Source: an uncultured Lachnospiraceae bacterium
GTDB taxonomy: Bacteria > Bacillota > Clostridia > Lachnospirales > Lachnospiraceae
Assembly (NCBI GenBank): GCA_949840805.1
Contig: CATKXR010000043.1
Span: 1-42,149 of the forward strand
DNA length: 42,149 nucleotides
Direction: 5' to 3'
Shown piece after piece: positions 32,095-41,453 of this stretch; position 1 is the first letter of the stretch, and every line of letters begins with the position of its first letter. Under the pieces are notes generated by a model that did no database searches, was not told the origin of the DNA, and was given only the letters and a program-made list of their open reading frames with translations. The translations under genes and the position numbers were made by a program.

Positions 32095-34146
32095 TCACCC
32101 TCCACGCCTCACAAATACCCACAACAGATACCCCAACGTCATGCACAACCCCAGGGCAAACAGCATCAGCCCAAAAGAAAAACTCTCTTCCACCAGCCTT
32201 CCATTCCGACGCACCTGATCCTTTACCCGCAGAAATCCGCAGACAGCCCTGGCTCTCTGCTGTTCGGCACGTGTCCGGAAAGCCCCAAACCATCCTTCTC
32301 CCGTTCTCGTCCTTCCTTTTTCACGGATACATACCTGGGGAATCTGGCTATGGGTGCTCTCCCTGGCCAGCCGGATTATGCCGTCTGCCATCTGGTCCAT
32401 TCCCCGGCAAAAAACTGCACTGACTGCCAGAACCACGGTTAGCAGGGACGACACCAGATAACGGTCCACAAAACCACATACTGCGCCGCCGATTTCCGGC
32501 AAAGCAGTCTGGAGGACAGGACGATATACAAGATTTTCCAGATCCAGCCATGACGCCCATCGGTCAATATACCGCTGATTTGTCATCATCCATCCACGCA
32601 CCACAGCCACATACAAAAAAACTCCGATTCCGATTGAGATCAGGCCGCCTTTCAGATTTGCCATGGAAAAAAACGAAACCAAATGTGCTTGTCCTTCCCT
32701 TCCAAAAAAACCTTGTCCCAGATCTGCCAGCACATCCATGGTTTTATGAGGAAACATACCAAATATTGGCAGAAGGACCGCCGCCGCTGCCAGCGCCGTT
32801 TTGCTGGCTTTCCTCATATATGCCCCGGAAACACTGCTGTCAAATTCGTCCTGACGCACCGGATGCCGCTCCACAAATATCGCCACAAACAACTTCAGCA
32901 TGTACGCCACCGTCATCCCGCCGCTTACCAGAAACACCCATTCTGCCCCTCGCCAAAAGAGAGGGCTGCCGGTTATACCTGGCATAACGTTTCCTAATTC
33001 CGCCATTTGATCCAATGCTTCCGTGTATTCCACAATGCTCTCATGAAGCAGGGTTTTACTCACATAACCGCTCCATAGAGGCATTCCGCCGATCCCAAGC
33101 GCCCCCATCAGAAAGCTGAACTTAAGAACCGTTTTTTTTCTTCCGAAGCCTCTGATCTCATTGAGATCCAGTTCATGAAGATTCATAAATACGGCCGCAG
33201 CACATAAAAACAAAACCAGTTTAAATAAGGAATGGTTCACCATATGGAGAAACGCGCCACGGACTGCCAGGCTGTTATCCACCCCCACAGACTGTAGAAG
33301 GCAGCTCATGCCGATTCCGGTCAGAATAAAACCGATCTGGGAAACCGAAGAACAGGCCAGGGTACGCTTTAAATTCACGGAAAACAAAGCCAGCACCGCT
33401 CCCAAAAGCATAGTGACAAGTCCCAGGCACGCGATCAAAATTCCCCATCGTCCGTCCCTTCCAAACATAATACAGGACACAATGATGATTCCAAATATAC
33501 CGGCTTTCGTAAGAATTCCTGACAGTAAAGCGCTTGCCGGGGCAGGCGCCACGGGATGGGCCTTGGGAAGCCAGATATGAAGAGGAAAACACCCTGCCTT
33601 TGCTCCAAATCCAAACAAAAGCAGGCCGCCTGCCACATACAGCTGCAGAAGCTCAGACCCCAGCGCGCATCCGTTTTCCCCGATTGCCTCTCTGCCGTTT
33701 CCTGCAAGAATCTCCCCTGCCGCTTTCCCCAGCTCGTCGAATGCAAGAGTCCCGCACAAATCATACAAAAGAAAAAGCCCCATCAGCATAACCATGCCGC
33801 CGATTACGGCCACTGCCAGATAAGTCTCCGCCGCCCGTAAACTCTCCTTTCTTTCATCAAAAGCCACCCATACATAAGAAGTAAAAGACATGATTTCAAA
33901 AAAAAGGAAGGTTGTGTAAAAATCGGCCGACAAAAACACACCAGCCGTAGCAAAAAACGTCGCCCAGAAAAACACGTAATATCGTTTCTTATTTTTGTAA
34001 TGGGCCATATATTCCAGGGAAAAAACACCACTGGCTCCCCACATCAGCACAGCGACAGCCAGATACACCAAACGAAAACCGTCCAGTTGGAAATGCAGCC
34101 CCTGCCCGCATAATCCGGAAACTGCCAGCTTCACTGCTCCATTCAT
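32095..34146 (-). CDS. Large NuoL/MrpA-type antiporter subunit
   Basis: The last and largest (683 residues) of four antiporter-like subunits. About fourteen core helices are followed by a long extension with a cytoplasmic basic segment (about 610-650) and a final helix (about 655-678). The proton-path residues are kept: Glu84 in FFEIMSF and Lys183 in FGAKAGCFPLHIWLPKAHP, with the Pro/Ala-rich helix break after it. It resembles HyfB/HycC and NuoL more than MrpD. It overlaps the preceding gene by 4 bp and the operon ends 40 bp downstream at a terminator. Confidence 0.88.
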   Translation of the reverse strand: MNGAVKLAVSGLCGQGLHFQLDGFRLVYLAVAVLMWGASGVFSLEYMAHYKNKKRYYVFFWATFFATAGVFLSADFYTTFLFFEIMSFTSYVWVAFDERKESLRAAETYLAVAVIGGMVMLMGLFLLYDLCGTLAFDELGKAAGEILAGNGREAIGENGCALGSELLQLYVAGGLLLFGFGAKAGCFPLHIWLPKAHPVAPAPASALLSGILTKAGIFGIIIVSCIMFGRDGRWGILIACLGLVTMLLGAVLALFSVNLKRTLACSSVSQIGFILTGIGMSCLLQSVGVDNSLAVRGAFLHMVNHSLFKLVLFLCAAAVFMNLHELDLNEIRGFGRKKTVLKFSFLMGALGIGGMPLWSGYVSKTLLHESIVEYTEALDQMAELGNVMPGITGSPLFWRGAEWVFLVSGGMTVAYMLKLFVAIFVERHPVRQDEFDSSVSGAYMRKASKTALAAAAVLLPIFGMFPHKTMDVLADLGQGFFGREGQAHLVSFFSMANLKGGLISIGIGVFLYVAVVRGWMMTNQRYIDRWASWLDLENLVYRPVLQTALPEIGGAVCGFVDRYLVSSLLTVVLAVSAVFCRGMDQMADGIIRLARESTHSQIPQVCIREKGRTRTGEGWFGAFRTRAEQQRARAVCGFLRVKDQVRRNGRLVEESFSFGLMLFALGLCMTLGYLLWVFVRRGG

Positions 34147-35660
34147 CCTGCTTCACCTCCGATCCTTGTCAAAAGTTCCATAAGAGGCGCCGGGCATAGT
34201 CCCAGCAGCAAAATCGCAGCCGCAAAAATTACCAGAGGAAGGAGCATCAGCCAGCCGGGATCCATATTGTCTGCCCGGCTTCCCATGCCGACGCCTGCTT
34301 TCACCGGAACCGGAAAATATGCCCGAACCACCACAGAGAGCATATAGATCCCCGTCATCAATGCCGAATACAAAATCACTCCCACCCCCGCATAAGCAAG
34401 CCATATTCCGGCCTGGCTGCCGCACACAAACGCCGCCCCCGCCAGATTCCACTTACTGATAAATCCTCCAAAAAGGGGAATTCCCATCAACGACAGGCTT
34501 GCCACCGTCAGACATCCGAATACCACTGGCATTTTCCTTCCCATACCGTCCAATTCGTACACCTGGGTTTTGCCTGTCTGATGCATCACTGCCCCTGCGC
34601 AGAAAAACGAGCAGATCTTCATAAACGCATGAATCACCAGATGGCTCAGGGCCGCTGCCAGCCCCATCGGACTCATCAGGGCCGCGCCGAATAAAATATA
34701 GGATAGATTGCTGACCGTAGAATATGCCAGGCGCCGCTTCCAGTGAATTTCCCGCACCGCCATGGTTGAGCCAAATGCAATTGTAATAAGAGCCGCGCCC
34801 ATCACCACCCACTGAGCCCAGGATCCCCTAAGAAATGTGGTTCCATAGCTGAAATATGTAAACCGCAGAATCGCAAAAGCTCCTGACTTAACCACTGCCA
34901 CCGCATGGAGCAGAGCCGTCACCGGCGTAGGCGCCACCGTGGCCCGGGGCAGCCAGCCATGAAGCGGGAACAATGCCGCCTTCACCCCGAATCCAAAAAA
35001 AGCCAGGACATACGCCAGAAGCAGCAGATTGCGCCTGGCTCCCGTTATCTCCGGATTCAGCACGCCTCCTGGCAAAAAACCTGTATTTCCCGTGACAGAA
35101 TAGCTCAGCACAAATACCAGCCCGATAAAGGCAAATGCCGCACCTCCAATAGAATAATACAAATACCTCCGGCTGGCCCTTTTTGCCTCCTTTGTCATGG
35201 GAAACAAAACCAGTGGAAACGTCACCAGCGTCAGCATCTCGTAACATAAATATAAAGTCACCAGATTTCCGGCGAGGGCGATCCCCGCCGTCACCCCGTA
35301 GGTCATAACGTAGTAAGCAAAAAACATCTTCCTGCGTCCCTCATGCTTCATATATTCAAAAGAATACAGTATGGCAAGAGGCCACAACAAGGCAATCAAG
35401 CCTGCAAACACCCCTCCCATAGGATCCAGTCTGAATTCTACCGTCAGGTTTCCGAACAGGCGAAACAGCACAAGATTAGAACCCATCCTGTATCTTAAAA
35501 GCCAAAAGATCATCATACTGTTAGCCAGCACAAGTCCTTCCACCAGAAACGCCAGAAGCTTTTCGTCCTGTTTATCCTCCGACCGGAAATGCAGAGCCAG
35601 CATTCCTGCCCCTCCTGCGATGGGAAGCATCACCGGCACTGCCATAACCATTCCACCCAT
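34143..35660 (-). CDS. NuoM/MrpD-type antiporter subunit
   Basis: A 505-residue membrane protein of the proton-antiporter family shared by complex I, Mrp and membrane hydrogenases. Key residues are present: Glu141 (YEMLTL) and Lys227 (FGVKAALFPLHGWLPRA). About fourteen helices. The start at 35660 has GGAGG 8 nt upstream. A 46-bp gap, the largest in the operon, separates it from the previous gene, and it overlaps the next by 4 bp. Confidence 0.9.
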   Translation of the reverse strand: MGGMVMAVPVMLPIAGGAGMLALHFRSEDKQDEKLLAFLVEGLVLANSMMIFWLLRYRMGSNLVLFRLFGNLTVEFRLDPMGGVFAGLIALLWPLAILYSFEYMKHEGRRKMFFAYYVMTYGVTAGIALAGNLVTLYLCYEMLTLVTFPLVLFPMTKEAKRASRRYLYYSIGGAAFAFIGLVFVLSYSVTGNTGFLPGGVLNPEITGARRNLLLLAYVLAFFGFGVKAALFPLHGWLPRATVAPTPVTALLHAVAVVKSGAFAILRFTYFSYGTTFLRGSWAQWVVMGAALITIAFGSTMAVREIHWKRRLAYSTVSNLSYILFGAALMSPMGLAAALSHLVIHAFMKICSFFCAGAVMHQTGKTQVYELDGMGRKMPVVFGCLTVASLSLMGIPLFGGFISKWNLAGAAFVCGSQAGIWLAYAGVGVILYSALMTGIYMLSVVVRAYFPVPVKAGVGMGSRADNMDPGWLMLLPLVIFAAAILLLGLCPAPLMELLTRIGGEAG

Positions 35661-35706
35661 AACCTATTCCTCCGTTAAAGCGTAACCGTTCCGATACTCC
35701 GGGCTG

Positions 35707-37233
35707 TCACATCCAAACATTGGCCGCTATGCTATTCAGCATGTCAAGCAGCGGACCCGGAAAACATCCCAGCAGCAGGGTTCCCATTGTCAAAATCCCA
35801 ATTGGCAGCAGCATCCAGACAGAAGGTTCCGATTTCCCGCTTTCCACATAATCCGCCCCTGGAAAAAAGCCTTGAATGGTCAGCGGAAGCAGATACCCGG
35901 CCGTCAGAAGGGCGCTTACCAAAAGGACCGCCGGCCCCAGCCATGTCCAAATCCCGGCGCCGGAAGCCAGCGCTCCCGTGGCAAGATACCACTTGCTGAC
36001 AAAACCGCTTGTAGGCGGTATTCCTATCAGGCCCAAAGAAACCACCGTATAACACCCTAAAAGCATCGGCATTTTAACTCCCAATCCCGTAAGCTCCTCC
36101 ACCCGCGTCTTCCCGGTCTTCACAATGATCGCGCCGGCACAGAGAAAAAGAGCGTTCTTGATCAGGGAATGAAATACAATATGGGACAGCGCGCCCACAA
36201 ATGCCGAATACTGCATCATACCCAGCCCAAACAACACATAAGACACCTGGCTCACCGTAGAATAAGCCAGCCTCTTTTTTAGCACCGGCTCCTTATATGC
36301 CAGCATGGACCCCATAAATACGGTCATGACCGCTAAACAGATCCATCCCTGCTGTACCCAGGTTCCCCGAAGCACATCCGGCCCCACCACAAAGTAGGCC
36401 ACCCGGAGAATTGCCAGCACTCCCGACTTGGTGATCACCCCTGACAGCACTGCGCTGGCAGGCGCCGGAGCCACAGGATGGGCTGTAGGCAGCCATCCAT
36501 GCAGAGGAAACATTCCAGCCTTGGCTCCAAATCCCACAAAAATGCAGAATACTGCCGCCAGAAACAGCCCCTCCCTGAAATAAACAGAACTCACCATGGT
36601 TCGCTCGACAGAAATCATCCCGCCGTTTGCCAGACGGACGATGACGCCCCCCGGCGTGAACGTCTGGTTTCCGCAAATCTGCACCAGCACAAATATCCCA
36701 AACAATGCCAGAAATGCCCCTGCCACAGAATAGAACAGATACTTTAACCCTGCCATCACTGCCTCTTTTGTCCGCTCATGAAGCACCAGCGGAAGGGACG
36801 TCAAGGTCATCAGCTCATAAAACACATACATGGTAATCAGGTTTTTCGAAAAATCAAGGCCGATCAACACTCCCAGGACAATCAGGTAAAAGCCAAAAAA
36901 TCCGTATTCCTCATGCTCATGCTTCATATAAGAAACGGAATAGATTCCCGCCAACAGCCAGACGCCGGCTGTCAGCCCGGCAAACAAGCGGCTTACATGA
37001 TCCACACCAAAAGCCAGACAAATACTGTCCGTCATCTGCCATAAATTTACCGAGCCTCCTGTCACCAGCGCGTACATTACCAGCGCCGTTTCCAAAAAAA
37101 GCGTCCCCAGCACCACCGCCAGCATTTTTTTCCGTTCTTTTCCGAATCCATTTGTCAGCAGAATCAGCACCCCTGCCACGACGGGAAACACCACCGGCAG
37201 CATCAGGCCTGCATTTTCATTTACTCCATACAT
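35707..37233 (-). CDS. NuoM/MrpD-type antiporter subunit
   Basis: A 508-residue membrane protein of the same family. Glu140 (YELMTLTSLPLVLHE) and Lys238 (FGAKAGMFPLHGWLPTAHP) mark the ion path. I choose ATG 37233 (MYGVNENAG), where AAAGGAG has normal spacing. Two upstream ATGs, at 37242 and 37272, have a site too close or none, and the latter overlaps the preceding gene. It is probably a duplicate of its neighbours, since the TAHPVAPAPASA segment is shared with the 32095-34146 protein. Confidence 0.9.
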   Translation of the reverse strand: MYGVNENAGLMLPVVFPVVAGVLILLTNGFGKERKKMLAVVLGTLFLETALVMYALVTGGSVNLWQMTDSICLAFGVDHVSRLFAGLTAGVWLLAGIYSVSYMKHEHEEYGFFGFYLIVLGVLIGLDFSKNLITMYVFYELMTLTSLPLVLHERTKEAVMAGLKYLFYSVAGAFLALFGIFVLVQICGNQTFTPGGVIVRLANGGMISVERTMVSSVYFREGLFLAAVFCIFVGFGAKAGMFPLHGWLPTAHPVAPAPASAVLSGVITKSGVLAILRVAYFVVGPDVLRGTWVQQGWICLAVMTVFMGSMLAYKEPVLKKRLAYSTVSQVSYVLFGLGMMQYSAFVGALSHIVFHSLIKNALFLCAGAIIVKTGKTRVEELTGLGVKMPMLLGCYTVVSLGLIGIPPTSGFVSKWYLATGALASGAGIWTWLGPAVLLVSALLTAGYLLPLTIQGFFPGADYVESGKSEPSVWMLLPIGILTMGTLLLGCFPGPLLDMLNSIAANVWM

Positions 37234-37264
37234 TATTCCCATTCTCCTTTGCTCCGGTACATTA

Positions 37265-38836
37265 TTACTCAAACATAGCCAGGCCGTTTCCGATCGCAGC
37301 CACGATAGGCTGGGAATACAGCCCGAGAACCAGGTTCAGCAAAATAAAACTCACTACTGCCAGCCGGAAATTGCCGGAACTTTTTGAAGTGATATATTCT
37401 TTAGGTTCTGCAGGCTCTTCCCCTGCCTGTTCCATGCCTCCAGAAAGGCCTAAAACCTGACCTTCCTCCCGGCTGTTTTCCTGTTCCTTAGCCGGGATCG
37501 TGTACAAGGTAATCACCAGCCGCAGAAAATACACGGCATTTAAAACGGTGCTGACCGCAAGGGCAATCACGGTAGGCAGCATTTTATGAGGACTCTGCAA
37601 AGCCGAAGTCGCAAAGAGAAGCTTGGAAATAAATCCTGACAGCATAGGAAAGCCCACCATGGATAAAGAGCCTACTGCAAAACCAATCCCTGCCAGAGGA
37701 TTCCGGTATCCGGCTCCCAAAACGCTCCTGTAATCCTTCCTGTTCCCCGACACCTCATAAAGCCCCACCGCACTGATAAAAAGCAGCGCCTTGGTGGCCG
37801 AGTGGGTAAACATATGGAATACCGCCGCCACCATCCCTGCCTGAGTTCCCAGCCCGATTCCCATATAAATGTATCCGATCTGCGCCACTGACGAATAGGC
37901 AATCATCCTCCTGGTATCCTTTTCCATGATCGCATGAACCGAGCCCATAAGCATGCCCGCCAAGCCAAACACAAAAAGCACATTGACAATCTCCGTGGCA
38001 ATTACATTTTCCTGACCCAATACCCGATAAAAAATTTTGATCAGCAAAAAAATATAGCCTTTTGACACCAGTCCTGATAAAATCGCGCTGGCCGTAGGCG
38101 TTGCATAACCATAAGTATCCGGAATCCAATAATGAAACGGATACAGGCCGCTTTTGATCGCCAGTCCCACACTGATTACCGCCACAATCACCAGCATGGG
38201 AACCGCGTACAGCTCCGCCGCCTCAATTCTTGCCACAGCCTCCTTAGCCGGACTCATAAGCAGATGCCCGGTTACGTCATACAAAAGACTCAGGCCAATG
38301 AGAAAAAGTCCTGAACCAAGCTGGCTCATAATCATGTACCGGATAGCCGATGAAAGGCTCCGTCCGACCTGACGGATCATGATCAGCCCGCAGCCGGCGA
38401 TCGTGTTGATCTCCACAAACACATAAGCCGTAAACAGGTCATTGGTATAAATGAGGGCCAACAGGGAGCTGAGCATCAGATCAATCATAATATAGAAAAG
38501 ATTTTGTTTGCTCTCCTCCACGTCTGACGCCGTATGGTCCATTCCGCCTGTCACTGCAAAAAACATTACAAGACCAAAAAATACTGCCGTCAGGCCTTCC
38601 AGGACTCCTGCACGGATCTCATTTCCCCACGGCGCGGGAAAATGTCCCATCATATATGTATAGCTTTCCCCTGTTCTCATGCAAAATCCCAGTACCATCA
38701 CGGACATCCCCGTAGTGGCCGCTATGACCGCAAGGCTTAAATTTCTGGCCTTTTTCCCATCCAGCACGGAAGAAAGGATTCCGGAAAACATTGCCGCAAT
38801 AATAGAGAAAAACGGGAAATTCTGCACAAAACTCAT
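37265..38836 (-). CDS. NuoN/MrpD-type antiporter subunit (MbhH position)
   Basis: A 523-residue membrane protein. Glu142 (FVEINTIAGCG) and Lys228 (LAIKSGLYPFHYWIPDTYG) are kept. Its place directly after the MnhC/NuoK-like gene equals that of MrpD or MbhH in Mrp and membrane-hydrogenase operons, so it is likely the founding D subunit, with the next two genes as additions. A hydrophilic Glu/Gly-rich loop at about 448-478 precedes the last helix. It overlaps mnhC by 4 bp. Confidence 0.9.
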   Translation of the reverse strand: MSFVQNFPFFSIIAAMFSGILSSVLDGKKARNLSLAVIAATTGMSVMVLGFCMRTGESYTYMMGHFPAPWGNEIRAGVLEGLTAVFFGLVMFFAVTGGMDHTASDVEESKQNLFYIMIDLMLSSLLALIYTNDLFTAYVFVEINTIAGCGLIMIRQVGRSLSSAIRYMIMSQLGSGLFLIGLSLLYDVTGHLLMSPAKEAVARIEAAELYAVPMLVIVAVISVGLAIKSGLYPFHYWIPDTYGYATPTASAILSGLVSKGYIFLLIKIFYRVLGQENVIATEIVNVLFVFGLAGMLMGSVHAIMEKDTRRMIAYSSVAQIGYIYMGIGLGTQAGMVAAVFHMFTHSATKALLFISAVGLYEVSGNRKDYRSVLGAGYRNPLAGIGFAVGSLSMVGFPMLSGFISKLLFATSALQSPHKMLPTVIALAVSTVLNAVYFLRLVITLYTIPAKEQENSREEGQVLGLSGGMEQAGEEPAEPKEYITSKSSGNFRLAVVSFILLNLVLGLYSQPIVAAIGNGLAMFE

Positions 38837-39210
38837 TCCTTTTCCTCCTCCTTTGCCCTCATCAGGATTTGATCCAGATCCAGGGAACCATACCGCTCAT
38901 ATAACCGGATCGTCAGTGCCAGCATCAGGGCTGTCGTGCTTACTGACACCACAATCCCGGTCAGGACCAATCCGCTGGGAACCGGATTAATATAGGCGGA
39001 GACATCCTGTATCCCGTCCACCACAATCGGCACCATCCTCCCGTTGATGTATCCCTTCACTGCCAGAAACAGATAGACTGCCGTATCCATAATGTTCATC
39101 CCCATAATCTTCTTGATCAGGTTTCTGTGAAGCATCAGCATGGTAAATCCGACGCCGAATAAAATAATGGAAACCGTTTCTTCTATATTAGTAAACAATG
39201 TCATGCCCAT
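38833..39210 (-). CDS. mnhC: MnhC/NuoK-like antiporter subunit
   Basis: A 125-residue, three-helix protein of the NuoK/MrpC family (GVGFTMLMLHRNLIKKIMGM, then PVPSGLVLTGIVVSVSTTAL). The start is taken at ATG 39210, with GGGGG 8 nt upstream; an ATG six bases further is an alternative. It begins just after the MnhB-type stop and its last bases overlap the D subunit start, so translation is coupled. NuoK-type subunits carry membrane Glu residues that form the half-channel beside NuoN. Confidence 0.92.
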   Translation of the reverse strand: MGMTLFTNIEETVSIILFGVGFTMLMLHRNLIKKIMGMNIMDTAVYLFLAVKGYINGRMVPIVVDGIQDVSAYINPVPSGLVLTGIVVSVSTTALMLALTIRLYERYGSLDLDQILMRAKEEEKE

Positions 39211-39211
39211 C

Positions 39212-40342
39212 CTACATGCCCCCTTTCCTAAACAGGGCGTAAAATGCATACATGGTACACGCCACCACCAGGCCCACACAAATATTTAAGGGCAAAATCA
39301 ATCCGCTGCTGAGAATTGCCCCAGGCGTCCCCAGAGGAATCCCTCCTTCCAGATGATTCGCTCCGGTAAAAAAAGAATAACTCTTTGCCATACAGTAAAA
39401 AGTAAGGGCGCAGAGAGTCAGCCGACGGTAAACCTTTTCCGTGAAAAATTTCTCTGTTTTTTTAAAACCAAAGGCATTAAGATAAAAAATCAATCCTGAC
39501 CCCAGCACCGCGCCGCCGGAGAACCCGCCTCCCGGCGACAAATGTCCGTTAAGCACAATATAAATCCCGAATACCAAAATCAACGGCACCAGCACACAGG
39601 CGCATTTTTGCAAAATAATATCATCCTTTGGCTCATAAAGGCGGTCATTTGCCTCTTTCTCCCGCTTCCTTGCCCGACTTTTTTCATTTGTCTCTTTTTT
39701 TGAAAGCCGTGCCTTTCCCTCTTCCTCATCGATGCGAAGCAAAACCAGCACACAGCAGGATGCGATAAATAAGACGCAGGACTCCCCAAAAGTATCAAAA
39801 GCCCGATAGTCCAGGATCATCCCTGTCACAATATTTACTGCCCCTGTCTCCTGCAGCCCCCGCTCAATATACCGGGCGGAAACCTCGTTGTTATCCGGAT
39901 TCCCTGCATTGCCGAAAACAGGAAGATAAGATACGGTCCACAACAGCACAAAGATAATGCTCAGGCACAAAAATACGGACATAACCTGGTAAAATCTGCG
40001 AAAATACCGGATTCCCCGCCCTTCCTTGAAATAATGTGGCGCCACATCTTCCCGGCCATCCTGTCCTGCTTTCCCCCGTACTCTGCCCTCCGTTTTCAGT
40101 CCCGGATGCTCCTCCTCCTGCAATCGGGTTTCCGGTTCCCGTACCGGATACTCCGGTTCCTGCTGCCGGGTTTCCGGATTCTGCACCAGATACTCCGGTT
40201 CCTGCTGCCCTTCCGCCATGCCATCCGGCTCCCGGGGCGCCTGGATCTCTATCCCGGATGCCAGCAGATCTACCTCTCCGTCCACCCATCTTTGAAATTT
40301 TCTCCATCTGCTGGTCTCATAATCATCTCTCAGTCTGCTCAC
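39212..40342 (-). CDS. MbhE-MnhB fusion antiporter subunit
   Basis: A 376-residue fusion. The N-terminal 110 residues are hydrophilic, with three imperfect 14-residue repeats rich in Glu/Pro. Next is an MbhE-like part: a helix (YQVMSVFLCLSIIFVLLWTV), then NIVTGMILDYRAFDTFGESC as in the C-terminus of MrpA. After a Lys/Glu linker comes an MnhB domain (ILVFGIYIVLNGHLSPGGGF, four helices). Start: AAAGGAGG touches the ATG at 40348 directly, so the GTG at 40342, with 6-nt spacing, is more likely. It overlaps the DUF4040 gene by about 20 bp. Confidence 0.88.
   Translation of the reverse strand: MSRLRDDYETSRWRKFQRWVDGEVDLLASGIEIQAPREPDGMAEGQQEPEYLVQNPETRQQEPEYPVREPETRLQEEEHPGLKTEGRVRGKAGQDGREDVAPHYFKEGRGIRYFRRFYQVMSVFLCLSIIFVLLWTVSYLPVFGNAGNPDNNEVSARYIERGLQETGAVNIVTGMILDYRAFDTFGESCVLFIASCCVLVLLRIDEEEGKARLSKKETNEKSRARKREKEANDRLYEPKDDIILQKCACVLVPLILVFGIYIVLNGHLSPGGGFSGGAVLGSGLIFYLNAFGFKKTEKFFTEKVYRRLTLCALTFYCMAKSYSFFTGANHLEGGIPLGTPGAILSSGLILPLNICVGLVVACTMYAFYALFRKGGM
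40082..40207 (-). repeat. Three 42-bp units encoding an Glu/Pro-rich 14-residue repeat
   Basis: In protein terms QQEPEYLVQNPETR, QQEPEYPVREPETR and LQEEEHPGLKTEGR follow each other without gap in the N-terminal region of the MbhE-MnhB fusion. The first two are also very similar as DNA; the third has drifted. Confidence 0.85.
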
Positions 40343-40589
40343 GGCCATCCTCCTTTCGGATTGCCCGAATCTTTTTTAATGTCACAAAGAACAGGATACT
40401 GGTCACTCCCGCCCCCACTGCCGCTTCCGTAATTGCAAGATCCGGAGACTGCAAAAGCACCCATATTACGCACATAATCAGGCTGTATGACATAAAAATT
40501 ACAATCGAGGTCAAAAGATCCTTCGTAAATGCCACTGACACCGCACAGACTACAAGACTGACCAGGAGTATTATCTCAAAAAACTTCAT
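40323..40589 (-). CDS. MbhD-like DUF4040 subunit
   Basis: An 88-residue, three-helix protein matching the DUF4040/MbhD family (LLQSPDLAITEAAVGAGVTS), which corresponds to the C-terminal part of MrpA in two-part Mrp complexes. A separate MbhD gene is the arrangement of archaeal membrane-bound hydrogenases and related ferredoxin-driven pumps. It overlaps mnhG by 14 bp and the next gene by about 20 bp, so the unit is tightly coupled. Confidence 0.9.
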   Translation of the reverse strand: MKFFEIILLVSLVVCAVSVAFTKDLLTSIVIFMSYSLIMCVIWVLLQSPDLAITEAAVGAGVTSILFFVTLKKIRAIRKEDGREQTER

Positions 40590-40977
40590 CCTCCTGCCCC
40601 TCCTTTTTCACTGTCTCCATAACTTCCTCCTCAATGCTATCCGGTCCTCTTTTCTCTTTCCTGATAATCTCCAGCTCGCCCAATTCCTCGTTCGTCATAG
40701 CCTCCAGCCGGCTGATCATATGTCCCGACACCGGAGATGCTGTCCAGAAAAATGCCACTACCAAAAACAACTTCAGAGAATCCATGGAAAATCCCTGCAT
40801 TACCATCAGTCCCAACAGCACAAACAAAATTCCCAAAGTATCTCCCATAGCCGCGGCATGCATCCGGTTCAGTGCCAGCCGGAAACGGTTCACCCCAAAC
40901 ACTGCCAGCACCTCAAACACCATCCCGGTCGCCAGAAGTCCCGCCGCGGCCGCAAAACGAATCCATTCCGCTGTCAT
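40576..40977 (-). CDS. mnhG: MnhG-like antiporter subunit
   Basis: A 133-residue membrane protein of the MrpG/PhaG family, with three helices and the signature VNRFRLALNRMHAAAMGDTLG. The start is ATG 40977, with GGGAGGGGAG before it and an ATGA overlap with mnhF; the frame open to 41052 lacks support. An acidic C-terminal tail of about 40 residues (IEEEVMETVKKEGQEDE) is longer than usual. Confidence 0.92.
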   Translation of the reverse strand: MTAEWIRFAAAAGLLATGMVFEVLAVFGVNRFRLALNRMHAAAMGDTLGILFVLLGLMVMQGFSMDSLKLFLVVAFFWTASPVSGHMISRLEAMTNEELGELEIIRKEKRGPDSIEEEVMETVKKEGQEDEVF

Positions 40978-41453
40978 TGTCTCCCCTCCCCTATACTTTC
41001 CTGTTCTTCCAATACCCTTTTCATCTCTCCTGTTTTCTGCCTTTCTTCGCAATTTTCCCGGACATATCCTGTGGCCGGTTCCTCCTGCCCCGGCCGGCCT
41101 CCTGTCTTTTCCAGCCTTTGCCGTCTTACATTGTCCTCCACTGCCCCCAAATCCGCCTTCATCTGTTTCCGCTGCAGATACACGCCCGTATACACCTTAC
41201 AAAGCACCACTACCCCCAGAAAGCTGATCATGGCGTAAATCAGACACACATCCACCAGATAATTCTCCTCCAGATATACCGACAAAACGGCAATCATCAT
41301 GATAACCATAGTCCCTATCATATTTACCGCAATAATCCTGTCTGCAATACGGGGTCCTGCCACGGAACGGATCATACTGATAATGATCAGCACGACAAGA
41401 ATGATCAGAATTCCCACCATCAGACACCCATAAGCCGTCCTTAACCCCTCCAT
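40974..41453 (-). CDS. mnhF: MnhF-like antiporter subunit with long hydrophilic tail
   Basis: A 159-residue protein. The first 90 residues are a typical MrpF (three helices, RSVAGPRIADRIIAVNMIGT). The last 65 are charged, Glu/Arg/Gln-rich and probably cytoplasmic, roughly doubling the usual length of about 90. Overlaps with mnhE (13 bp) and mnhG (4 bp) show translational coupling. Confidence 0.92.
   Translation of the reverse strand: MEGLRTAYGCLMVGILIILVVLIIISMIRSVAGPRIADRIIAVNMIGTMVIMMIAVLSVYLEENYLVDVCLIYAMISFLGVVVLCKVYTGVYLQRKQMKADLGAVEDNVRRQRLEKTGGRPGQEEPATGYVRENCEERQKTGEMKRVLEEQESIGEGRQ

Noticed and set aside
40036..41238. Plus-strand open frame of 400 codons across the small antiporter genes
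   Set aside because: Opposite to several real, overlapping mnh genes; Pro/Ser/His-rich sequence without any domain.
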